DNA of 64,000 nucleotides from Mayamaea pseudoterrestris (taxonomy: Eukaryota; Bacillariophyta; Bacillariophyceae; Sellaphorales; Sellaphoraceae): assembly GCA_027923505.1 (NCBI GenBank), contig BROI01000005.1:868001-932000 (forward strand). Direction: 5' to 3'. Shown piece after piece: positions 35,096 to 45,577 of the stretch. The notes beneath the pieces were generated by a model, which was given only the letters and a program-made list of their open reading frames with translations, had not been told where the DNA came from and did not search any database. Both the position numbers and the translations under genes were made by a program. The stretch's first letter is position 1. Every line of letters starts with the position of its first letter.

Positions 35096-35997
35096 TCACC
35101 CAGTCTCTACATCCGTGGGATCATGCACCATGTTCCCACCTCCGGCTTTGCGGACGCGGCCAGCTGTCTCGACGCGCTCGTGGTAGTCCTTCAACAAACG
35201 ATTGTAGACGCGGTGCAAGCAGCACAATCCCATTAAGAAATACAGAATTCCAAATCCCATGATAATGTAGGACACAGCGCGCGTGTAGTTCAGCGCAATG
35301 TCGTATCCACGATCATTCTTGTAGCGAGATGTTTGGGAAGGATCAGAGTTTTCTTCAAGCGTGCGATCGTTCAGCTGCACACTCACCACGCCGATGAAAA
35401 CGTAAAAGAGCCCTCGCATGGGCCAATGTCCAAGTATCATGGACTCACGCGTATATTTTGTCCACTCTAGCTCGCTCAGAATGATGCCAAGGCACGCTAA
35501 AATCAAATAGGCATTCAGCACATACTCAATGGCGCCTTGACTCTCGTAGACCATGGCAAGAATTTCGCCAATGGCCAAACAAAGAGCAGCAGTGGCTGTC
35601 AAGACGGAAATAACGATAAATATCTTGTGAAGAAGCTTGCGATGGGGGTGGACAAGCTCATTGTGCGCCGCCTTTGTCTGGTCCTTGCGAATCTGTTCGG
35701 CCGTTTTCTTGTTGGCGGTACTGTCCTTGGTGACGGTTGTGTCATTCGTCGTCGTTGCTGCTGTCGTCGTCGTGTTGTGGGGTGAGTCGACTGCTGTTGT
35801 ACCTGGAGCTTGGACCGGCGCCGAAGCCTGGGCCTCCTGCGTATGAAGGTCTTGGCTGCAGAAAGTGGTACGAAACGAAAATGAGTGAGCAAGCAAGCAA
35901 TGAATAACGAGACAATTGGCGCGACAGAATACGACTACGAGAAATCTGATTGCGAGAGATCAGCAGCTACTCACTTAATTTCTTCTTCCTTCATCAT
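35096..35997 (-). CDS. TVP15 / COPI-associated four-TM membrane protein
   Basis: Two exons, 35997-35975 and 35855-35096, joined over a 119-bp GTGAGT...TGCAG intron, give 260 residues starting MMKEEEINQD. A Thr/Ala-rich N-terminal half is followed by four hydrophobic segments: FIVISVLTATAALCLAIGEI, VLNAYLILACLGIILSELEW, MRGLFYVFIGVVSVQL and AVSYIIMGFGILYFLMGLCC. The second ends in the acidic SELEW turn typical of the COPI-associated (PF08507) family. The yeast relative TVP15 resides in late Golgi membranes. The tiny first exon is supported by a matching phase and a conserved donor. Confidence 0.75.
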
Positions 35998-36042
35998 GAT
36001 TGCAACGCATTGTGATCATCAGAAGACCTTAAAGGTCAAACT

Positions 36043-36633
36043 CTAGGGTGTCAACTTCCAGGGAGGTCGACCGGATGATCGAATGCATTCGTCGTCCAAG
36101 ATTTTCGAGGCCGATCGATGAACAATGTCGCATGTCACGTTTAGGAGTCCCGTGTGAGTACCGATGACTGCATATGACTTTTGATCGTTGGCATAGTTGG
36201 CATTGACGAATGAAAACACTTTTGATTGCATTGTCAAATTGTCATACGAGTTCGTCACAGAATCACCATGGCGAAAGGAAACCGCTGTAATGCCAACTGC
36301 TACAATCGTTTATATACAGGTACTGTCGTAAAACTGGGTAACGATACAACATGAAGATGTCGCAAACGTAAGTGCATGGAAGGTGTCCGGAGAAAACCAG
36401 TCGCAAAATTACGCGAAGACCATCACATGCCGCACAACTTGGTGCGGGCTCGGCTCAGCCATCGGACGCGCAGCATCAGCACAAATGTCTTGCAGATTGT
36501 TCTCAAAGAGTTCAAATTCAATTAGTATTCCCCCTCGCACTGGCAGGTCAGTATGGTGATCGTTCTTGCAGTTGCGCTCATTGTCGACGTCGTGCACGTC
36601 GAACGGTCGGACGGCGAATGTATGACGAGGCAT
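36043..36633 (-). CDS. Probable small two- or three-exon gene, unknown
   Basis: Two coding-like blocks lie on the minus strand. The upstream one (36633-36409) starts MPRHTFAVRPFDVHDVD and contains VRGGILIEFELFENNL. The downstream exon (36299-36043) follows the acceptor GATTGTAG and contains ITAVSFRHGDSV, SKVFSFVNANYAND and KSYAVIGTHTGLL, ending PPWKLTP. I could not fix the donor that links them in phase. An ATATATA lies only 25 bp upstream of the ATG at 36633, so either that ATG is not the start or the box is chance. No family is recognised. Confidence 0.4.
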
Positions 36634-37024
36634 GAGGCACCGGTCCCATTAGGGGACTATATATTGATTTCATCAGAGGTTCTATTGCCTAAATAAAGAA
36701 TGTTCAGCATTTACTGTTAAGTCAGGTTTGAGGCTCTGTTGGTAATTGCGAGATGACATGACTGGTGACTGACAGTTGCATGCATAGTTGCATAGCAGAC
36801 GAGTGAAATGCAGACGGGCTTCCCGGCCAAACAAATTTTGTTTTAGTTAATAGTGTAAGCGGTTAGAAAACGTCCTGTCGGTTACTATTCTGCGCACACC
36901 ATGTCCGAACTCATACGCAATCACATCGACAAATTTGGAATCGTAATTAGCCGACATGCGTGTACAGTGTCATCGTATGACAACTATCAGTTTATAGCAC
37001 GGATATGACCACAAGACGTTAATG
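36634..37024. other. Intergenic, between small gene 5' side and helical-repeat gene 3' end
   Basis: It contains a TATA-like ATATATA (36658-36664) and little else. No open frame is supported. Confidence 0.5.
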
Positions 37025-40000
37025 TCAATCGCTGTCATAATCGCCCCAATCGCCAGCGACAGCAAACGATTCGTCCGACGATGGTGCACCAACCTCCATG
37101 GCCACAAATTCATCCATTACGACAAGCTTATTTTCCTCGTCGCCATAGGGACGTTCATGAAACCCTTTCACAGTTAACACATTCATGTTCCCGTCAATAC
37201 GATTTATGTCATTATTCGGTACATAGGAAGGAGTTGGCCAGTTGTGCGTGGCCGCCAAGCGATTGAGCGTCCGCATTGCTTTGGTTGCAACCTGACGCAA
37301 TCCAGTGATACGAACATCCTGACGCTCCAGCTTCTGGAAAAAATCGCAAAGGCTAGTCACTCGGCCGACGATGTTCGCGGCAATGCCATATAGAAGTTCC
37401 CTCAATTGAGCAAGAGCAGTACTACCTTGTATGGTTTTTGAAAGAGAAGCAACATTCAGTCCACGCCACTCGATGCACCGTTTCACCACGGAAACTCCAG
37501 CAAGAACCGCGCGATGGGATGCTTGGCAGACTGCAGTAGCACATCTGGGAGAAAAGGCGTGACAGCTATCGCAATATACGTCGAGCAGCTGCTTGAATAA
37601 AGTGGCAGATGAAAGATAGTGCCAAAAGGGCCTTTCATCGTAACCATGTATATCCATTGACGCTATTGCCCAGACAGTAAGGTCAAGAGCAACCTTTAGC
37701 ACTCCGGCGCATGTCCCGTGAGTAAGAAAAGGAATCGCCGGTGGCGGCGGTAACGCCTCCTTTTTGACAGCATTTCGCTTGAGACCGCCCTGTCTGACAA
37801 TGCTTATCATTGAACGTTTCGCACAAAGCGCCAACTCCCCCAACAGGTAGTTCATATGCCTCAGGTAGTGAGAAATTCGTTGCAACAACAAGAGTAAGCC
37901 GAAATGCTGTATCAGCCGCTTGTTGCTGGCCATGAAACTATCTTCAGCTGTCAAAGCCACCAAATGCTCATCCAACTGGAGCTTTAACTTTCTTCCTTCT
38001 ACATCTGTCCATTCATAACGTCTCACACGGAAATGAGACATGATAGTTGGCTCCACAAAGTCATAAGAGTGATTCTGTTCACCGACGTAGATCGTATGAA
38101 GGGATGCCCAGCTTAAGCCAATGACGTCGTCGGCGGTTGAGTCAGCGCAGTGGGGCATCATCGCCGCCGTCAGTATGTCCAGAATATAAGTTGCAACATG
38201 CTCATTGTCGGTAATTTTAAGCCACTGAATTGCCAGTGGCATGACCTTGAATTTGCTGGCATTTGCGTATGGGTCGTCGTCGTTCAAGAAGGCGAGCACA
38301 AGGCGAAGATACGAAAGAGTCAGCGAGACTACTTGCAAAACAACATCTGGAAATTCTCGCATAGGCTTTATAGCTGTTTGTAGTCGTAGCGTTGGGAGGA
38401 TCTGCACGAGCCTTTGACTAGATTCCGCACATTGAGCAAGCTCAACGCTTTTCTGGTCGCCTGGTCCGTTGCGCTGCAGCCAGATAACGAGCGAACAGAC
38501 CATTGTCGTTCTAAATTCAACCAGAGCTCGGTCAGGTCCATCTTTAAATTTTTTGATGTCGGCGAATGAACGTAACATCTCCGTTTCGTCGTCTGCGTCA
38601 ATGACGCAGGCCCATAATACTCGCCGTGGAAGTCGCTCCTTATCGAAGAAAATTGCCGTGTCCAGAATCTTGAGATACCTGATCAAGCATGCAAGATTTT
38701 CGAGAGCAAAGTCTTTAACAGTTGGCATGATAGGCCGAGCTCGCGCCTTGCCGCTTGGGGATTTCTCGTCCGAGAAATTGTTGTTCAGGACGTCTTGTGA
38801 TATTTTAGCAAGATCGGAAACAGCACCAAGCCGCCGACGCATGTCAAATAATTTCCAAACTTGCAGTGACAGTAGTCTCTGACGAACCCTATTGCTATCG
38901 TGGTTATCATTGAATTGCCACGCGTGGCTGTCGTCAAACGCATTCTTTAAAACTGCAGCCGTTAAAGCTGCAGCAATCAACAGAGAGTGCGAATATCGCA
39001 GAAGCGAGTCCACCAGAGCAACGAGGTCGCTTTCACATAGCACCGTGCGTGATGAGTTCCAAGCCACTCTAAGATCTACCTCAAATAGCGACTGCTCGTT
39101 GAATCGCATAAATTTGCGTCCAAGAGCGTCAATAACACCGGGAAACTGAGGATCCGAAAAAGCTATGCCAGCGAGTAACCAACCGTCGAATCTCCAGTTC
39201 TTTGAAGTATTTGTCCGTCCAAGTTGCAGATACAAGTCTAAGAGGTCAAACATCCAAAGGACGGCTGGTTTGGAATCGTAAACATTAATGCTAATCGCAC
39301 GACGCATGTAATAAGCCACACAAAATTCAATTGACTTGACTGGCTTCTCGGATGCTTTAATCTTGAGAAACCCCGGAAAATGTGTATACGCTGCCACAGA
39401 AGGCCTTTGATCAAGATCACGTCTTTGGACAAGCCCTGTATTTGCGAGTATCACTTTCAAGGCCTGAAACATGGTATGTCTTGCCGTAGGGTACTTTTCG
39501 ATCCATTCCCGGATAAATTCTATACCAGCAGCGCCAACCCTCGGGTCCACCATGCATCGCGTTTTCGGCAACATCAATGTCAATACCCATTCATTAACGC
39601 GTTCCTGTTCCTCGGGTGGAAATTGTGACAGTGCTGCCGGACATCGTATTATTTCCGTGGCCAGAGAAATGGCTCGAACAGCGAAAGTCGCATCGTAATC
39701 GGTGCTACTAGCTGTACTGCTTGTCACCTTACTGTTAGTCAAAGAGAAGAGCTGCCGCAAGAGCTTGTATAGTGAATTACTTTCACCAGGCAATATTTTG
39801 TCATGCTCGGGCGAATGGATCCGCACAAGCAGCCGACAAAGTTCTTGATAGTGATGGTCATCTGAGGGTGACGACGAGAGCAAATGATCATTCAGGATGG
39901 TTTTGCAAGCACTGAATTCTTCCACGGAGCATTCTGCCAACGTTTCAAGGATGTCGTAGATATTAGTCGAAATTGTTTCGTCGTAATGAGCGCCGCATTG

Positions 40001-41200
40001 GACTGGGTCAATCAAGGCCATCAAAGTTCGTATAACATCCATGCGCACCTCGCGATCCAGCATCAAGTATAACATGATAATCATTTGTCTTGTAATGTCA
40101 ACAATGGATCGGTCGGCAAATTGCGCGGTTCGCGTAATCGTCAAGTGATATGGCAACACGAAGCGCATGAGCGAGTGCGCCAAACGCCGACACATGACAC
40201 CAGTCGTCTTGTCCACAACCTCACCGTGATGACTCGAGCAATCCGACAAATGCAGCACATAGACTTGGAGTGCATGGAAAGGGAACAAGTCACCTCTCAG
40301 CCAAATGTGCATAATGTTTTCGACAGGTTCTGCAAAAGTATCAGGTAGTTCGGAACCGAGCAAGGTCAAGAGTATGACTTCCAGCACAGTGATGATAGTC
40401 CCAGATTCTTCCTGGTTTTTGCCAGCATGCTTGACATACGATTGCGACATCCAAAGCCCAGTTGAAGCGTCTTGAAAGCTTTTGCAAAGTTCATGAGCTA
40501 TCTCGGTCAAAATATCGGACGAATGTCGTGTTGCCTGCATCAAGTGCATTCGCTGTTTGAGAGCCGCCCAAACTGCGGCAATGTGTTCATCCGTCATTAC
40601 CAAGTAAAGTATATTGCGTACGATGGCAATGAGATCCGAACTGCGGGCGGTCACGAGCTGCTCCGTGGCAAAGTCTATCACTTGGTCACGCGTTTCGTCG
40701 CCAAGGTGCATGCGTGTCATTGACTCCAAAAAGGAGAGTAGACTATTCGGCTGCTTTTGAATAGTGTTCTTTAGAAGGATAAAGACTTGATGGACGATTT
40801 GTTCCTCTAGAGGATCTTGATGAGGTGGCATGACTGTTGGCAGACGACTGAGAATAAAATGTAGAATTTCGAATCGTCGAAGTTGCGACGAATTCTGGAG
40901 GACTCTCAGCAAAAGTAGTCGGAGCTGTGGAGTTGCAAAAAGACCAGAATCCACAAATACATCTAGCCAAACTTGTTCATACTGTTCCATTTGTAAATTG
41001 TCTTGTTCAAAGTGCGAGTCCAGCGATATCAGACTGGCAGCAAACGCATCGAGTAGGTGTTGACAAGCAGCATGACGGGCTGCGTCGCTGCATCGTTCGT
41101 CGGATAGAATGGCAAGGTTTTGCGATAACGATTCCTTCAAGTGGGACCAAACGTCGCTTACTGTATCGAAACCGAGCGATTCATTCATTAATCGGTTCAT
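37025..41200 (-). CDS. Large helical-repeat protein, FANCD2/FANCI-like candidate
   Basis: A single exon of 1,391 residues, almost wholly predicted alpha-helical repeats. The arrangement SSDLIAIVRNILYLVM, then GTIITVLEVILLTLL and LFPFHALQVYVLHLSD, then ISTNIYDILETLAECSVEEF, recalls the N-terminal solenoid of FANCD2/FANCI. The acidic end GDWGDYDSD recalls the FANCD2 tail. These are resemblances by eye, not a demonstrated homology. No certain monoubiquitination lysine could be placed. If correct it would be the DNA clamp acting in crosslink repair. Alternatives are another HEAT-type scaffold, such as an Integrator or nuclear transport subunit. The start ATG at 41200 is the first in frame. Confidence 0.5.
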   Translation of the reverse strand: MNRLMNESLGFDTVSDVWSHLKESLSQNLAILSDERCSDAARHAACQHLLDAFAASLISLDSHFEQDNLQMEQYEQVWLDVFVDSGLFATPQLRLLLLRVLQNSSQLRRFEILHFILSRLPTVMPPHQDPLEEQIVHQVFILLKNTIQKQPNSLLSFLESMTRMHLGDETRDQVIDFATEQLVTARSSDLIAIVRNILYLVMTDEHIAAVWAALKQRMHLMQATRHSSDILTEIAHELCKSFQDASTGLWMSQSYVKHAGKNQEESGTIITVLEVILLTLLGSELPDTFAEPVENIMHIWLRGDLFPFHALQVYVLHLSDCSSHHGEVVDKTTGVMCRRLAHSLMRFVLPYHLTITRTAQFADRSIVDITRQMIIMLYLMLDREVRMDVIRTLMALIDPVQCGAHYDETISTNIYDILETLAECSVEEFSACKTILNDHLLSSSPSDDHHYQELCRLLVRIHSPEHDKILPGESNSLYKLLRQLFSLTNSKVTSSTASSTDYDATFAVRAISLATEIIRCPAALSQFPPEEQERVNEWVLTLMLPKTRCMVDPRVGAAGIEFIREWIEKYPTARHTMFQALKVILANTGLVQRRDLDQRPSVAAYTHFPGFLKIKASEKPVKSIEFCVAYYMRRAISINVYDSKPAVLWMFDLLDLYLQLGRTNTSKNWRFDGWLLAGIAFSDPQFPGVIDALGRKFMRFNEQSLFEVDLRVAWNSSRTVLCESDLVALVDSLLRYSHSLLIAAALTAAVLKNAFDDSHAWQFNDNHDSNRVRQRLLSLQVWKLFDMRRRLGAVSDLAKISQDVLNNNFSDEKSPSGKARARPIMPTVKDFALENLACLIRYLKILDTAIFFDKERLPRRVLWACVIDADDETEMLRSFADIKKFKDGPDRALVEFRTTMVCSLVIWLQRNGPGDQKSVELAQCAESSQRLVQILPTLRLQTAIKPMREFPDVVLQVVSLTLSYLRLVLAFLNDDDPYANASKFKVMPLAIQWLKITDNEHVATYILDILTAAMMPHCADSTADDVIGLSWASLHTIYVGEQNHSYDFVEPTIMSHFRVRRYEWTDVEGRKLKLQLDEHLVALTAEDSFMASNKRLIQHFGLLLLLQRISHYLRHMNYLLGELALCAKRSMISIVRQGGLKRNAVKKEALPPPPAIPFLTHGTCAGVLKVALDLTVWAIASMDIHGYDERPFWHYLSSATLFKQLLDVYCDSCHAFSPRCATAVCQASHRAVLAGVSVVKRCIEWRGLNVASLSKTIQGSTALAQLRELLYGIAANIVGRVTSLCDFFQKLERQDVRITGLRQVATKAMRTLNRLAATHNWPTPSYVPNNDINRIDGNMNVLTVKGFHERPYGDEENKLVVMDEFVAMEVGAPSSDESFAVAGDWGDYDSD

Positions 41201-41343
41201 GCGTTAGGCGTCACTGCCATGTACAAGTGCAACATGTGATCACTGGTGAAGCAGCATCCATTATCATCTTCGTCGTCCTTGCCGACAGGCGGTCGAAAAT
41301 GAGTTGCGCTCCGACAGTTCTGCAACATGCACGATTGATCTAA

Positions 41344-41784
41344 TTGCGCTGCGACACTTGTAAATTGGTGGATTCGCTCGCATTTCGCATCCTCACCTCG
41401 AACCTCGACGCTGCCGAGGGCGTACGATTAGTTAATGCTTGCGCTATGAACCAGAGCGAACTCGCATATCTGCGACACGATGACGGATGTACGCTACCGC
41501 GTGTTTGGTGCTGTAATTCACAGCTTAGAGAGCTTGTATTATCATTTGCACGAGAATCCGACACTTTGTGACCGAAACTCATGTTTGACTCATTCGCACA
41601 GTCCTTTCGTTCCGTGCCGGTACCACTAGCGGCTGTAGTTATGCGCATGGCCGCGCGACTCCTCGCCATTCACGATTACATTGCATGGACTTTGCATCTT
41701 GCACCTGGCCACCTTTTTGCACGCTACCAGAGCTACTTATCAGCTGCAGAGACACGACAAGAGAATATTCATTTGCTGGATTGA
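41344..41784 (+). other. Open frames upstream of small gene, coding-like
   Basis: One frame is open from 41344 to a stop at 41569-41571 (contains EGVRLVNACAMNQSELAYL). It continues in the same frame from ATG 41581 (MFDSFAQSFRSVPVPLAAV) to 41784. The same-frame continuity across one stop and the protein-like composition hint at exons or a decayed gene head to head with the helical-repeat gene. No splice model was found and no family is recognised. Confidence 0.3.
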
Positions 41785-41911
41785 TTTGAATTCAATCCCT
41801 GCCCGTATCTGCATCGTTCAACGAGTGAAATGGTGAAATTCTACACGACAACACCGTCGGCGATGACGACAAGACAAAGTCAACAGGTGCGCTAACGCCC
41901 ACTACATCGAA

Positions 41912-42424
41912 ATGAACCAAACTCTCTATACTAAGTCGCTTCTTCATTTATTGCAAAAACGGTTGCTGCATCAAGAAATCAGCAGGAAAGACAACGAACG
42001 ACCAAACGTGTACGCTACAGCTTTGGACGCATTTGCTCTGCGTCTTGTCGATATGCTGCCGACCACCACTGCTATTCCAGCGGATATACTTGCTACTAGA
42101 CGATTTGACTTGATCAATGGACACTGTCATGAGATTTCCGAATGCTGACCATATCTCATAGCGGATGTCTTTGAGTTGAGCCTCGTTGCCTTGGGAGCAG
42201 CCCGTCGCACAGGCGACTTGCTCATGAGCGGCAGCGATGCGAGTGTTTGGATCTTTGCGCAATCGGATCGAGCTCAACGCGAAGTTTATCTCCAAGAGCA
42301 AATATTAACATCTTTATTGCAGGACTCAACTCTCAAGTGGGATACGATGGAAGGGGGCCCGTCGCAAGGTAATTTGTGGTTGTGCAATGTCGACGAAACC
42401 ACCATCGAGTACCGGTATGGGTAA
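41912..42424 (+). CDS. Small unknown gene, tentative two exons
   Basis: ATG 41912 starts MNQTLYTKSLLHLLQKRLLH. A second block contains ELSLVALGAARRTGDLLMSG, ASVWIFAQSD and QEQILTSLL, and ends at 42424. The blocks are in one frame but separated by a stop at 42146-42148. Removing 42126-42161 (GTCATG...TCATAG, only 36 bp) joins them in phase to give 158 residues. The intron is much shorter than its neighbours' and has a weak donor. No family is recognised. Confidence 0.35.
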
Positions 42425-42771
42425 TGGTTAAGACGCACAAGCTAATATACCGGTAGGGTTAATATTATAGTAGAATGGTATCTGACGAAGCGATTTCTAA
42501 GTAATAGTTTTGGCTCTCTGCTGGTAGCTCCCGCTAGCTATCATGACAAACTTTCAATGTACGCCGTCGTACAGGTACCAATAGACACCGGTACGACATC
42601 AACGATGGGAGTTGGATTTGACCGGGTCATGTTGGATGGGCATCATCATCCAAGAACACACGAGTCAAGCACGATTTGGATCTTTCGATGTGATCGTCAA
42701 TGTGGCCATCCCCACATATCTCGCGACTTGGTCAACCTGGTCAAGTCAGAAACACTACCGACTACAACATC
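42425..42771. other. Intergenic with a short open frame
   Basis: An open frame from 42557 (MYAVVQVPIDTG) overlaps the next gene in another frame. It could be a 5' exon but no donor was identified. Confidence 0.35.
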
Positions 42772-43245
42772 ATGGTCGAAATCATTCCTGAATCAAGGCA
42801 GCAGAAACTGGCCCGCAAGTCCGCCAACGCTTGGACCAAGTTTGTCGGCGTATGCATGACTTCGGAAACTCTTGCCAAGATCAAGGCTAAAGAATTGAAA
42901 CTCAAGCATCGGAAGCAGCTCTTTGGCAAGCAGTACTTTGACTTTGTCCAACAAGATGCGCCTCCGGAGACGCTCGAGCGATGTTTTGCGTTGGCTCGCA
43001 CCGATATTGATTCCTTGGAAGCCAAAATTAATCTGCTCAAGGATCGAAAGGCTGCCATTCACTTTCAGGTGAGGAACAAAATGGTGCACAAACCGAATCG
43101 CTGGGATTCAGAACAGTCCTGTGCCAAAATGATGGAGCAGCTAATGACGACGGAGCCTACCGATGTTTACGAAGTATACTACGATGAGGTTGAAACGGAT
43201 TATGTCGCGTACGCCACTCCTGTTACTAAAAAGCTTGTCAAGTAA
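42772..43245 (+). CDS. Small helical protein, unknown family
   Basis: 157 residues from ATG 42772 (MVEIIPESRQQKLARKS). The composition is charged and helical, with LAKIKAKELKLKHRKQLFGK, QYFDFV and DIDSLEAKINLLKDRKAA. The FGKQYFDFV word recalls a group of short algal proteins of unknown role, but I cannot name it. The 3' end converges on the REV7 gene with about 400 bp between. The start was chosen as the first ATG that precedes the charged block; the upstream in-frame extension lacks support. Confidence 0.6.
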   Translation: MVEIIPESRQQKLARKSANAWTKFVGVCMTSETLAKIKAKELKLKHRKQLFGKQYFDFVQQDAPPETLERCFALARTDIDSLEAKINLLKDRKAAIHFQVRNKMVHKPNRWDSEQSCAKMMEQLMTTEPTDVYEVYYDEVETDYVAYATPVTKKLVK

Positions 43246-43643
43246 TACTGCCACTGCTTGTGCGATGAAAATCAAAGTGGGCCCGTTGATGTTCTTCCTT
43301 TCTTCTCGGCTTTCAATACATATGAACACCTGTACACTGTATTATAATTAATTAATCAACGATCTGGTTACATTCAACTTTTTGCCTTCCAAAAATGACT
43401 AGCAGTGGGAATGGGCCAGCAAATTTGATATCGAGTGTCGTCTTGCTCGGCTGAGCAGATAAAAAGACTATTTGTCGTGAAGCGACTCCCAATTCACGAG
43501 GAGTCTGCAACATTCTTCATTCCACCACTTGCTTCACGAACCGACAAAAGAGGTTACAGACTTCAACTTCTTACGTAGAGTATGACAGGGCCCATGGGAC
43601 GCTACAAAGCAACAAAAATTCATTGTTATCAATCGCAGACTTA
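43246..43643. other. Convergent 3' region
   Basis: It lies between two converging genes. AT-rich 3'-UTR-like sequence near 43340-43360. No gene seen. Confidence 0.5.
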
Positions 43644-43843
43644 TTACGCTCCCAGAACCTTGGACAAGGGAGCGCACCTTTCCAGAAAAACTTGCATCTT
43701 AGCATCACGCGTCGCGTGTTGACTCAAGAGTTCTATTACGGTAACCCGACCTTGCGTCTCCTGCTTTGTCTCTGCAGGCGTTGACGCTTTCGCAACATCG
43801 TATGCACTCTGACGAGTATGACATCGAATTCCCCGCGAAGCAG

Positions 43844-44491
43844 TCACTCAATAACCTGTCGGTTCATGCCAAATCGTAGCGTGTACAATCCAGTATCCAG
43901 ATCGTCCCACAAAAAGCAATCGCTTCGATTGATAGCGTTGTTGTTGTTATCATAATGGTCCACGGAAAAACCTCCATCCGATACGAAATCACGAGCCAAG
44001 ATGCCGCCATCAGTCAGGCCAGCTCCTATACGATGAAGCACCAGTTTAAAGGTCAGCGAATTAGAGGACGAGGCCCGACCGTGATCGACATTGAGAACCT
44101 TTAAAATGAAATCTCTCATGCGTCGTTCCAATCTATCTACGTCAACACTGTGAGCTTCTTGGTCCCATTCTGTGTCAGGCGACAAGGCGATGTCTATGGT
44201 GTATCGTTCAAGCTCATGCTCAGCACCATTCGATTCTTGCAAGATAATCAATGCCACTTGAACCATCATCTCGCTGAACAGCGTCTGTACAGTGACAATC
44301 ACCGAGTCTTGAATGTACTTGATTACGCCAGGATGGCGATTTGCAAAGCATTGTACGCCAAAGAACCGAGTCGGCGTGAACGAATTCGCTGGATACACCC
44401 GTCGCTGATACAATATCTGATGAGCACATGTTTCTATTGCTGCGTGAAGCAGCTTCGTCCAACGTTGTTTTAGTGTTGAGGTAGATGACAT
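43844..44491 (-). CDS. REV7: REV7 / MAD2L2 HORMA-domain protein
   Basis: 215 residues from ATG 44491 (MSSTSTLKQRW). The HORMA domain covers most of it. It shows AIETCAHQILYQRRVYPANS, FFGVQCFANRHPGVIKYIQD, a central LFSEMMVQVALIILQESNG, and ELERYTIDIAL. The order matches REV7: helix A with ILYxRxVYP, the HPxxxxYI word, then the xFxxEI-type strand. Length is close to the human 211. REV7 is the adaptor of DNA polymerase zeta and shieldin. The sequence ends in DTGLYTLRFGMNRQVIE. An alternative 3' exon at about 43806-43644 (SAYDVAKASTPAETKQETQ) can be joined in phase over a 47-bp intron with a weak GTTATT donor, which would replace the last residues. Confidence 0.85.
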   Translation of the reverse strand: MSSTSTLKQRWTKLLHAAIETCAHQILYQRRVYPANSFTPTRFFGVQCFANRHPGVIKYIQDSVIVTVQTLFSEMMVQVALIILQESNGAEHELERYTIDIALSPDTEWDQEAHSVDVDRLERRMRDFILKVLNVDHGRASSSNSLTFKLVLHRIGAGLTDGGILARDFVSDGGFSVDHYDNNNNAINRSDCFLWDDLDTGLYTLRFGMNRQVIE

Positions 44492-44798
44492 TTGCTGCTC
44501 ATCTTTCGGGCCGAAGATTGTGGTTTGCTTGTGTGTTTTCACAAGCAGCAAAAAAATGGCGCGTCGTCGCGGTTTTTGAGTACCGCTGCGTCAGAGTTGA
44601 CGTTTGGGTCTGACTCACGATCAAGCGCGCATTGACGACCACCATTTTTTACTTTTGCACAGATTCGAACGGCACCTTTACCTTGAAACAGGACCTGTTG
44701 TCGTGAAGTGCATTCTAAGTGCAAAGTCAGAAGGCTGGCCATTTATAACGGCCTCGTTTCACAGGGTCATAGGCATCGCCAACACAAAGAAGGAAGCT
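44492..44798. promoter_or_regulatory. Divergent promoter region of REV7 and small membrane protein
   Basis: 307 bp between two divergent start codons. No clear TATA box was seen. Assigned by position. Confidence 0.45.
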
Positions 44799-45107
44799 AT
44801 GAGTCGCTTCACTCGACTCGCCGACATTGCTCAACGCGGTGTGGTTGTCGGCCTCATGGGAATGGCGGGTTATCAGTGCTACCAAATTGCCAAGTTTACA
44901 ATGGAGGGACGAGTGCAGAGCCCGTACATGGAATCTACATACTTTAAGGATGTCGAAGAAAAAGTAAAGGAGGAATATCGAAAGGACCAACTCACCGACC
45001 ATCGAGATTGGTACGCGTCAGAGGATGACAGCTATTTGAAGAACCAAGTACGAGCGAACATTACATCGCCGGAGTTTAAGAAGCGATTGGAAGACGAGCG
45101 GAATTGA
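44799..45107 (+). CDS. Small single-pass membrane protein, mitochondrial-like
   Basis: 102 residues from ATG 44799. MSRFTRLADIAQRG is basic and amphipathic and runs into one membrane segment (VVVGLMGMAGYQCYQIAKF). A soluble charged C-terminal tail follows (DVEEKVKEEYRKDQL to KRLEDERN). Size, N-terminal basic helix and one TM recall small mitochondrial inner-membrane assembly factors such as COX14-type proteins. That is inference from topology, not sequence identity. The upstream in-frame extension has no ATG support. Confidence 0.65.
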   Translation: MSRFTRLADIAQRGVVVGLMGMAGYQCYQIAKFTMEGRVQSPYMESTYFKDVEEKVKEEYRKDQLTDHRDWYASEDDSYLKNQVRANITSPEFKKRLEDERN

Positions 45108-45577
45108 CTCTATTTCATATTAGGACGAACTGGCTGTGACATTGATGTTGAACAGTCAAGACGAAGACGCGTAGCATCATTCATAACGTACATGTAATTT
45201 TGACTCATGGCTTATGAAGATGTTATAAAATGATCGATCGCTCGTAACGTATGTGTCGCGCTGTGTTATAATCTACGTTCGAGAAACAGAAAGGTGTCAC
45301 TACTATCTCCTGATCACGTGCTCGCTCGCCAGCCGCCGAAACGCGAAAACACTATGACAGGAAAACCACGATACTCGTAGATAACATGGTACAAAGTAGA
45401 CTAGCAATTGAACGCAGTGTGCCACATTGTAGAATACTGGCTAGACTCGTTCATTATTAAGCCATATTGCTACTTATTTGCATTCCGCAAAACTGCCTCC
45501 GCTCCGCATCGTAAGAATCGTCATACCCGCGTTAAACAGGCTTTTCTTTCATGTAGTCGCAGGTGCAGACTTACATT
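45108..45577. other. Convergent intergenic region
   Basis: 470 bp between two converging 3' ends. It contains GATCGATCG-type words and no supported gene. Confidence 0.5.
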
